Part shown: positions 43,270-49,163 of the stretch, piece after piece
Layout: every line of letters starts with the position of its first letter
Position numbering within the stretch: the stretch's first letter is position 1
NCBI GenBank assembly: GCA_030649995.1
Contig: JAUSEV010000048.1
Location: 1 to 64,000, forward strand
Reading direction: 5' to 3'
From: Candidatus Uhrbacteria bacterium
GTDB taxonomy: Bacteria > Patescibacteriota > Patescibacteriia > 2-12-FULL-60-25
DNA: 64,000 nucleotides
The notes under the pieces: model-generated
Told to the model about the DNA's origin: nothing
The model's database searches: none
Seen by the model: the letters and a program-made list of their open reading frames with translations, nothing else
Made by a program: the position numbers and the translations under genes

Positions 43270-43283
43270 CATGAATCTGATCG

Positions 43284-43360
43284 GGACGCTTAGCTCAGTT
43301 GGTTAGAGCATCTGCTTTACACGCAGAGGGTCGTAGGTTCGACTCCTACAGCGTCCACCA
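43284..43360 (+). tRNA. tRNA-Val (anticodon TAC)
   Basis: A 77-base cloverleaf with acceptor GGACGCT/AGCGTCC, D-arm TAGCTCAGTTGGTTAGAGC, anticodon stem-loop CTGCTTTACACGCAG reading TAC, and T-arm GTAGGTTCGACTCCTAC. CCA is encoded. It follows tRNA-Leu by 14 bases and is probably in the same transcript. Confidence 0.97.
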
Positions 43361-43395
43361 CGTAAAAATCCCGCGAAAGCAGGGATTTTTACGTG
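43359..43395. terminator. hairpin after tRNA-Val
   Basis: CACGTAAAAATCCC and GGGATTTTTACGTG form a perfect 14-bp stem around GCGAAAGCA, beginning in the CCA end of tRNA-Val. It has no long T-tract beyond the stem but its arms hold five T residues, so it may end the tRNA transcript or guide processing. A related CACGTG-containing inverted repeat continues to about 43460. Confidence 0.65.
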
Positions 43396-43451
43396 CCACG
43401 TGATGCGCCTGCGCATTTTACGTGGCTCCCCCTCATTTGCTTTCGCGAGAT

Positions 43452-44225
43452 TCACGTGGCGCGGCCACTTGTTTCTCGACCTTTTCCCGTGATCACTTTT
43501 AATTTATTCGGTACGATGGAGAGCTTAAAAGAAAATCCGTTGACCGTGTGTCCATCCATAAAGACATCGATCGGTTCTTTGGAAATGATTGTCCCTCGTT
43601 TTAATCTGATCGTCGTTTCGTCCAATGGCGATTTCCCAAGCCAACGATCTCCGTTGACTCGCGTTTGAATGATCGCTTCCAACCAACCGTCTTTCGGATC
43701 TGCCGCAACGGGAATTTTTCCGGATACGCTTCCTAAATTACGCACGGCAATGGCTCCACCGACAGCCGGACTTACCCGATATTGACCCTCCACCTCCAAT
43801 GACGCGACGGTCGCGGGCACAATCACCTCGGTTAAAAAATAACGATCATCCAGCTTGCCAACGTCAATCGTTTCTACGAGTCGCGCCGCCAAAACATCAA
43901 CCGCCGATAAACCCATGGGAATGCCAAGCAAGGTTCCAATGTGAGCCGGTTTCGTGAGTGGAATGTATCCGACCGTAACACCCACATCGGGCAAAAACCA
44001 CATCATTTTTTCCACCGTTTTATCGTTGCCGACAAAGACGATATTTTTGGCTCCGGCGCATGCCAGATCGATGATCGTTTCACGCGCGCTGCGAAACATG
44101 GCCAATCTCGCCACCTGACCTTCTACGCCGCGGCTCGCCAATTCCGTTTCTAAAATGGAAATTTCTCGCTCAAAACGACGATCGGATAAAAAATCATCGT
44201 AGATGTACGCAAATGCCGGATTCAT
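43452..44225 (-). CDS. diacylglycerol kinase-like (DAGK catalytic domain) protein
   Basis: The 257-residue protein appears to be a divergent DAGK/YegS-type lipid kinase fold. IVFVGNDKTVEKMMWFLPD sits where GGDGTxxE is expected, IPLTKPAHIGTLLGIPMG parallels the GTGNDFA region, and ETIDVGKLDDRYFLTEV matches the IDLG.xNGRYF segment, followed by a beta-rich C-terminal domain. The degenerate GGDGT motif leaves activity doubtful. It overlaps the bactofilin gene by four bases, so the two are likely co-expressed. Confidence 0.65.
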   Translation of the reverse strand: MNPAFAYIYDDFLSDRRFEREISILETELASRGVEGQVARLAMFRSARETIIDLACAGAKNIVFVGNDKTVEKMMWFLPDVGVTVGYIPLTKPAHIGTLLGIPMGLSAVDVLAARLVETIDVGKLDDRYFLTEVIVPATVASLEVEGQYRVSPAVGGAIAVRNLGSVSGKIPVAADPKDGWLEAIIQTRVNGDRWLGKSPLDETTIRLKRGTIISKEPIDVFMDGHTVNGFSFKLSIVPNKLKVITGKGRETSGRAT

Positions 44226-44680
44226 GATTCACTCGCAAGCACCGGCACTCGCTCTCGACCGTTTATGCGCCCGCGAGGAGATTCGGCGGCTACGGTCGCG
44301 GCGGCTCCCGACGGTTTAACGCCCACGGTCATGCGACCGGAAAGAATCGCTCCGGACTCAATCATGACGGTTTCCGTGGTAACGTCGCCCATAATTTTTG
44401 CCGTGGCCTTAACGTCTAAGTGTTTGGTCACGATCACATTCCCCTCAATAGTACCGGATACCATAGCCGAACCGGCCTTTACGTCGGCTTTAATCTTCGC
44501 TTCAGACCCCACTGTTAACATCCCCGCGGTCGAAAATGTTCCGTGGACTTCCCCCTCAATCAACACGTCGCTTTGGCTGGTAAACTCGCCCTCGACTTTA
44601 ACGCCTCTGGCAATAACCGTGGTTGCCCCTTCGTCAGAGGCTTTACCGTCGTAGGAAGAACCGTGTTTAGAATTGAACAT
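44222..44680 (-). CDS. bactofilin family protein
   Basis: A 152-residue bactofilin (DUF583): a central right-handed beta-helix of repeating units (VKVEGEFTSQSDVLIEGEVHG, KIKADVKAGSAMVSGTIEGNV, KIMGDVTTETVMIESGAILSG) between flexible tails. Bactofilins form nucleotide-free filaments that organise cell-wall enzymes or chromosomes. Overlap with the DAGK-like gene (ATGA) suggests a shared membrane or envelope task. Confidence 0.9.
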   Translation of the reverse strand: MFNSKHGSSYDGKASDEGATTVIARGVKVEGEFTSQSDVLIEGEVHGTFSTAGMLTVGSEAKIKADVKAGSAMVSGTIEGNVIVTKHLDVKATAKIMGDVTTETVMIESGAILSGRMTVGVKPSGAAATVAAESPRGRINGRERVPVLASES

Positions 44681-44743
44681 AAAAAAACAACATGAATAAA
44701 ATATGCAGATAACTTACCCTAAGTCACGGTTTTTGCCAAGGAC

Positions 44744-44774
44744 AAAAAAAGCCGTCCGGAGGAACCGAAACGGC
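44744..44774 (-). terminator. intrinsic terminator of the 45-kb orphan gene
   Basis: On the minus strand GCCGTTTCGG and CCGGACGGC arms pair around TTCCT and are followed by seven T residues (44750-44744), about 30 bases after the stop codon. Confidence 0.8.
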
Positions 44775-44802
44775 GTAGAAAAAGGGTTGATCGTGTTACC
44801 GA

Positions 44803-45255
44803 TTACAGCTGCGTGAAGTCCACGAGGCGGTCGCGTTCCTGAAACGGCATCCCACCACGCATAACCTTGCGAACCACCACACTCTCTTCGAATTCGACGA
44901 TGGCCAAGGGCCGATGCTCGCCACGCAACCGCAGATCGTACACGACCCTCCCGGGATCATCCACGCGCAGGATCCATCCCGGCAAATGGCTGCTCTTGAT
45001 CAGGCGAACGCATCCCTTCGGGGAAGGGGTCATGAAGCACTGACGCTCGGTCTCCTGCCGATCAACTTCGCCCAGGCTGTGGAAGCTCTCCCTCACGTAG
45101 AAGCAGAGGATATTCACCTTCGCCTCTTCGCCCCACCGGTCGCGGATGTACCGCCTCTTTCGGGGAATGCTCGACGCGAGCATCCACGACTCGACGGGGA
45201 TCACTCCTCCGCGATTCGTGCCGCCATCCCTATCCTCTCTCACGCTCTCTCTCAT
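44803..45255 (-). CDS. hypothetical orphan protein
   Basis: This unrecognised 150-residue soluble protein is rich in Arg, Glu and Val with a beta-like C-terminal half (ILRVDDPGRVVYDLRLRGEH, LAIVEFEESVVVRKVMRGG). The start at 45255 is set by GGGAGG five bases upstream; the frame is open to 45309. It has a promoter at 45339-45310 and a terminator, and more GC-rich codons than its neighbours. Confidence 0.7.
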   Translation of the reverse strand: MRESVREDRDGGTNRGGVIPVESWMLASSIPRKRRYIRDRWGEEAKVNILCFYVRESFHSLGEVDRQETERQCFMTPSPKGCVRLIKSSHLPGWILRVDDPGRVVYDLRLRGEHRPLAIVEFEESVVVRKVMRGGMPFQERDRLVDFTQL

Positions 45256-45309
45256 CGCTTCCTCCCTTGTTACGACGATTGAAGATGCACACATTCTTGA
45301 GCGACACAA

Positions 45310-45339
45310 TTATTAGCACCCGCGTAAACCCTCTGTCAA
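45310..45339 (-). promoter_or_regulatory. sigma-70 promoter of the 45-kb orphan gene
   Basis: TTGACA (45339-45334) and TAATAA (45315-45310) are separated by 18 bases on the minus strand. Transcription would begin near 45303, giving a leader of about 48 bases. Confidence 0.75.
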
Positions 45340-45354
45340 ATGGTTGTCCTTTCT

Positions 45355-47118
45355 TTACATTTCTTCCGGCACGGAAATTCCAAGAAAACTCAAACCTTGC
45401 GTCAAGGTTTGACGAGCTACGGCAACAAAATTTAATCGCGCTTCACGCATTTCAGCCGTTGATTCCAAAACCGGCACGTCTCGATAAAAAGCGTTGATCG
45501 CCTGCGCGGTCTCAAAACACCAATTCGCAACAAGTGACGGTTTCAATTTTTCCGCCGCCTCTTCGATCACACGAGGAAACTTGGCCAACACGATCGCAAG
45601 TTGCTTTTCCGTCAGATGATCGAATGTTGTTGATGTAACCTGTAACCTGTTACCTGTTACCTGTGACGCCTTCTTGAGTATCGATCCCAATCTCGTCGCC
45701 GCGTATTGGCAATAGGGCCCGGTCGCGCCGTCGAATGATAAAGCTTGTTCAAGATCAAAAGTATAAATTTTATCGCTGTCCTGTTTTAACATCCCAAACT
45801 TGATGCCTGCCATCGCAATGTCCCAAGCCACATCTTCCACTTTTTGTTCTGACCAGTCGGCGTGGCGCGAAAGAATTTCTTGCTTGGCATAATCTATCAC
45901 CGCGTCGCGAAAATCCGCGTAGGTGACGATGTTTCCTTTTCGGCTGCTCATGGCCCCATCTTTCAACGTCACCAATTCATACCCGACATATTCGAGTGGC
46001 TTATCAAAACCCATGCGACGCAAGGTCTCAAACAGTTGTCCAAAATAAAACGCTTGGCGCGTATCCACAAGATGTAAACTCCGTGCGTATGAGGGATACT
46101 CCTCCGCCTTAAGCTCGGCCAAAGCCAAATCTTTAGTGGCGTAAAGCGACGTTCCGTCCGATTTACGAATAAGAAACATTCCTAATTTTTTTTCTTCTAA
46201 ATCAACTACCATCGCGCCTTCGCTGATTTTGGCTACTCCTTTTTTCAATAAATCATCCGCGATCCGTAACCCTCGTTCATACACTTCTGATTCCAAATAT
46301 TGACGGTCAATCACCGCATCAAGCTCATAAAAAATCACCTTCATTTCGTCCAGTGACCACTGTCGCGTTTCCTGCCACAATTTTTCCCATGCCGGATCAT
46401 GCGCTTCGAGTTTTTGTTGCACCGATGAAACCTGATCTTTCAAACTCTCATCCTCGGAGAGAGCGCGCGTCGCGTCCGCATACACCCGACCAAGATACTC
46501 CCCTGTCCGATCACCATCGGAAATTTTCTCAAGCAAGCCCGTCACCGCCTCGACCGTTATACTGTTAGCTGTAAGCTGTAAGCTGTAAGCTAGTTTCCAC
46601 AGGCACTTCGCCACATGCGCTCCCACATCTCCGTGATAACTCATGGCGATGACTCGCGATCCTCGGTGTTTCAACACATTGATCAGAGATACGCCTAGAA
46701 TCACATTTCTCAAGTGTCCTATATGGATTTCCTTGTGCGTGTTTACCTGCGCGTATTCCAAAAGCACCGTCTGATCGCTTTTGATCTCGCTCGATCCGTA
46801 TTCCTCCCCCATTTCTTCCACATCCTCAATCACTCGCCGAATGGCCGCGTCCGTCGCTAAAGTAAAATTGACATACGGTCCGGTCGCCGTGACTTGTGTG
46901 ATGTCCGAGCCTTGTTTCTCAAATGCCTTGGCGATTTCTTGCGCGAGAACGATTGGATTTTTTTGACCTTCCTTGGCCAATCGAAAACACCCAAACGCAA
47001 AATCACCGAGTGTGGGATCCGGCGGTGCGACGATTTCAGATGATTCGACGTGGATGCCAAGCGTTGCGGATACGCGTCGCGCAATATCATACGTCCAATG
47101 TTGCCAAGCGGTTTGCAT
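45355..47118 (-). CDS. argS: arginyl-tRNA synthetase
   Basis: ArgRS charges tRNA-Arg, a class I enzyme. An N-terminal Add-1 domain (about residues 1-115) precedes the HIGH motif in VNTHKEIHIGHLRNVILG; KMSKS is replaced by SSRKGN, as in many ArgRS, and a DALR anticodon domain ends the protein. The 587-residue chain has two heptamer-repeat insertions, near residues 176-186 (YSLQLTANS) and 484-495 (QVTGNRLQVT). Both keep the frame. A family C repeat lies upstream. Confidence 0.95.
   Translation of the reverse strand: MQTAWQHWTYDIARRVSATLGIHVESSEIVAPPDPTLGDFAFGCFRLAKEGQKNPIVLAQEIAKAFEKQGSDITQVTATGPYVNFTLATDAAIRRVIEDVEEMGEEYGSSEIKSDQTVLLEYAQVNTHKEIHIGHLRNVILGVSLINVLKHRGSRVIAMSYHGDVGAHVAKCLWKLAYSLQLTANSITVEAVTGLLEKISDGDRTGEYLGRVYADATRALSEDESLKDQVSSVQQKLEAHDPAWEKLWQETRQWSLDEMKVIFYELDAVIDRQYLESEVYERGLRIADDLLKKGVAKISEGAMVVDLEEKKLGMFLIRKSDGTSLYATKDLALAELKAEEYPSYARSLHLVDTRQAFYFGQLFETLRRMGFDKPLEYVGYELVTLKDGAMSSRKGNIVTYADFRDAVIDYAKQEILSRHADWSEQKVEDVAWDIAMAGIKFGMLKQDSDKIYTFDLEQALSFDGATGPYCQYAATRLGSILKKASQVTGNRLQVTSTTFDHLTEKQLAIVLAKFPRVIEEAAEKLKPSLVANWCFETAQAINAFYRDVPVLESTAEMREARLNFVAVARQTLTQGLSFLGISVPEEM
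45634..45667. repeat. heptamer repeat inside argS (1)
   Basis: AACCTGT, AACCTGT, TACCTGT, TACCTGT repeat every seven bases and are read on the minus strand as SQVTGNRLQVT. The same family, inverted, lies in murG at 12575-12607. Confidence 0.85.
46561..46592. repeat. heptamer repeat inside argS (2)
   Basis: CTGTTAG followed by three CTGTAAG units, all with 7-base spacing, read on the minus strand as AYSLQLTANS. It belongs to the same AGCTGTA-type family as 50521-50556 in valS. Confidence 0.85.
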
Positions 47119-47129
47119 AATTTATGGTT

Positions 47130-47203
47130 TGTCATCCTCGGGCGAAGTCCGACGAAGACCCGGGGATCCATCCGATGGATTCCTGCCTCCGCAGGAATGA
47201 CAA
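47130..47203. repeat. family C repeat upstream of argS
   Basis: The inverted equivalent of 31349-31420: GTCATCCTCGGGCGAAGTCC...ATTCCTGCCTCCGCAGGAATGAC. It fills the gap between tyrS and argS, leaving little room for an argS promoter. Confidence 0.9.
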
Positions 47204-47213
47204 CGGATAATTC

Positions 47214-48437
47214 TTACAATTTTAATTTCACAAAATACCTCTTCCCTTTCTGAATCACCGTTCCTTTTGCGCCGATTTTGATGATCGCCTTCGGATCCGT
47301 GATCTGTCGATCATCAACTTTGATGCCCCCTTGCTCAATCTGCCTCCGCGCCTCGGTTTTTGATGTGACGAGCTTTGATAACACGAGCGCGTCCGGTAGG
47401 GGCAATTCATGAATTGCCCCTACACGAACAACCGGAATCTCTTCAGGCTTCTCGTGTTTTTGATGCATCTTGCTAAAATGTTCCGCCGCTCGATCAGCTG
47501 CCGATTCGCCGATGAGCCACGCCACAATTCGACGAGCCAACTCGCGTTTGAGTGTCATGGGATTTTCTCCTTTTTTTAAACCTTGGCGTACGGCATCAAC
47601 TTCTTTTGAAGTCGCGTCCGTACAAATCTCAAACCCCGGGACAATCATCCCGTCGCTCCAACTCATCACCTTGCCATACATATCTTCCGGAGAGTCCGCG
47701 AGCGTGATCAGCGCGCCTTCTGTCTTGCTCATTTTTTTACCGCTCGAGTCGGTCAACAGCTTGGTCGTCAACACAAACTTTTCTTTGTGCTTGATTTCTT
47801 TCATGAGTGTTCGACCGGCAAGCGCGTTAAACGTTTGATCGTTACCGCACACTTCCAAATCAACATCCATCGCAACCGAATCATACCCTTGCATGAGAGG
47901 ATACAAAAATTCATGGATAAAAATCGGCTTGTCATCCACCATCCGTTTCTCAAACATATCCCGTTTCATCATCTGTTGCACGGTAAAATGAGAGGCGAGA
48001 TCAACCACGTCTTTGAAAGACATTTTGCCCAACCAGTCATTGTTGAATTTTATTTCCACCGGATTCGGCCCGTCAAATTTCAAAATTTTTGACGCTTGCT
48101 GTTTGTAATTTTTACAATTTTGCAAAACCTCCTCACGCGTGAGCTGTTGACGCGCCGCGGATTTATCCGTTGGATCGCCGATCATGGCGGTAAAATCCCC
48201 GATCAACCAGATAATACGATGTCCCAGCTCTTGCAACTCACGTAATTTTTGCAAGGTGATGGTGTGGCCAAGATGGAGCACCGGCCCGGTCGGATCAAAG
48301 CCAAGATAGACGGAGATACGCTCGCCGCTCATCAATTTTTCACGCAAAGCCTCGCGCGATGGATATACGTGCTCGACCGCATGGGTAAGAAACCAATCGA
48401 TCTTCGTCGGATCAATGATGATTTTGGATTTGGACAT
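47214..48437 (-). CDS. tyrS: tyrosyl-tRNA synthetase
   Basis: TyrRS charges tRNA-Tyr, a class I enzyme. The HIGH-like motif is in YLGFDPTGPVLHLGHTITL, KMSKS is KMSKT (SSGKKMSKTEGALITL), and a C-terminal S4 domain (ALVLSKLVTSKTEARRQIEQGGIKVDD) binds tRNA. About residues 339-347 (VGAIHELPL) come from a perfect palindromic repeat placed between catalytic and S4 domains. I chose the ATG at 48437; one four codons upstream (48449) is possible. Confidence 0.95.
   Translation of the reverse strand: MSKSKIIIDPTKIDWFLTHAVEHVYPSREALREKLMSGERISVYLGFDPTGPVLHLGHTITLQKLRELQELGHRIIWLIGDFTAMIGDPTDKSAARQQLTREEVLQNCKNYKQQASKILKFDGPNPVEIKFNNDWLGKMSFKDVVDLASHFTVQQMMKRDMFEKRMVDDKPIFIHEFLYPLMQGYDSVAMDVDLEVCGNDQTFNALAGRTLMKEIKHKEKFVLTTKLLTDSSGKKMSKTEGALITLADSPEDMYGKVMSWSDGMIVPGFEICTDATSKEVDAVRQGLKKGENPMTLKRELARRIVAWLIGESAADRAAEHFSKMHQKHEKPEEIPVVRVGAIHELPLPDALVLSKLVTSKTEARRQIEQGGIKVDDRQITDPKAIIKIGAKGTVIQKGKRYFVKLKL
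47396..47423. repeat. perfect 28-bp palindrome inside tyrS
   Basis: GTAGGGGCAATTCA and its exact reverse complement TGAATTGCCCCTAC lie back to back. It is translated in frame as VGAIHELPL in the linker before the S4 domain. Single copy in this window. Confidence 0.95.
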
Positions 48438-48479
48438 AAGTAAAGTCAATGATAATAGAAAAGTCTTGTTTTCGCAAAT

Positions 48480-48716
48480 AAACTACCCCGCAGCAGAGCT
48501 GGCGGGGTATCAATCCTAAATCAAAACTCTGTCATTCTGAACGTAATTCTATGGAGTGAAGAATCTCCGGATTCGACCGAAGATCCTTCGTTTCGTCGGA
48601 CTTCACTCAGGATGACAGATGGCTCACGCAGCAAGCTGCGGGGTATTGACTCGGAGAAAAAACAAAGGTATCAAAAAAGTCCGGTCGGACTTTTTTGATA
48701 CCTTTGTTTTTCTGAT
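48480..48716. repeat. composite palindromic element (family A core), copy 6, with terminator hairpin
   Basis: It contains the left flank TACCCCGCAGCAGAGC, the core 48529-48618, the right flank ATGGCTCACGCAGCAAGCTGC, and the 23-bp hairpin at 48660-48709 identical to that at 13131. It is the most complete copy in the window and lies upstream of tyrS. Confidence 0.85.
48660..48709. terminator. second copy of the 23-bp hairpin
   Basis: The same 23-bp stem and GGTC loop as at 13131-13180, with T residues downstream on the plus strand and A residues upstream, so it could terminate in either direction. No plus-strand gene ends here. Confidence 0.7.
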
Positions 48717-48720
48717 CAAT

Positions 48721-48746
48721 AAAAAAAGTCCGTGCGAGGACGGACT
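48721..48746 (-). terminator. intrinsic terminator of the 49-kb orphan transcription unit
   Basis: On the minus strand AGTCCGT and ACGGACT pair around CCTCGC and are followed by at least seven T residues. It marks the 3' end of a minus-strand transcript starting near 49150. Confidence 0.85.
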
Positions 48747-49130
48747 CAAGGTTGATAACGAGATGCATTGATCTCGTGTAGAGAAAGAAGCGGGTGGCCT
48801 CCGGTAGGAGAAAACAGCCGGGGGGGAGACGTATTTTCTACGCCACCGAAGGCCACCCATGAGGAAGGCGAGGCGCCAAGCAGGACCGTGACCGTCGCTG
48901 TACTCAAGCCGGAGCTCGAGCCTAGCGTGCGGCACAGAAACCTACAGCCTTTCCATGTTCTCGGTGATCGGCTTTTCCCTCTACGTTTAAGTTGTCGGGG
49001 AAAGCACGGGTCGAGTAAAACAGTGGAGAGCTAATGGTCGCGCCTCATAACTTGAAAAAGGAAGCGGATGGTGATCTCCGAGTCAGTGGCGAGGAGAAGA
49101 CCGGCATCAAAGACCACCATCCGTTACCTG
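48727..49130 (-). ncRNA. candidate non-coding RNA downstream of valS
   Basis: This roughly 400-base unit has a promoter and a terminator but no convincing protein. A 29-codon ORF beginning ATGGTGGTCTTTGATGCC (near 49121) ends in TAG. The longest later ORF, from a GTG at 48935, runs through the terminator, which argues against it. A strong stem pairs GGGTGGCCTTCGGT (48859-48846) with ACCGGAGGCCACCC (48805-48792) on the minus strand. It could instead be a decayed gene. It matches no RNase P RNA, tmRNA or SRP RNA signature that I could find. Confidence 0.45.
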
Positions 49131-49134
49131 CATT

Positions 49135-49163
49135 CAAACATAGGGTGGCTATAGGTGTCAAGC
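49135..49163 (-). promoter_or_regulatory. probable promoter overlapping the valS stop codon
   Basis: TTGACA (49163-49158) includes the TGA stop of valS. A TTTGAA box follows after 17 bases. The -10 is weak, so the call also rests on the terminator 400 bases downstream. Confidence 0.5.

Noticed and set aside
48624-48935. 103-codon ORF on the minus strand after valS
   Set aside because: It reads through the terminator hairpin and into the composite repeat, and has no ribosome-binding site. The unit is better described as a candidate RNA or decayed gene.
48727-49130. Recoding of TAG as a sense codon, because the frame stays open after it
   Set aside because: The open frame continues through a terminator, and TAG is an ordinary stop elsewhere here (for example ftsW). 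GC-rich composition explains the lack of stops.
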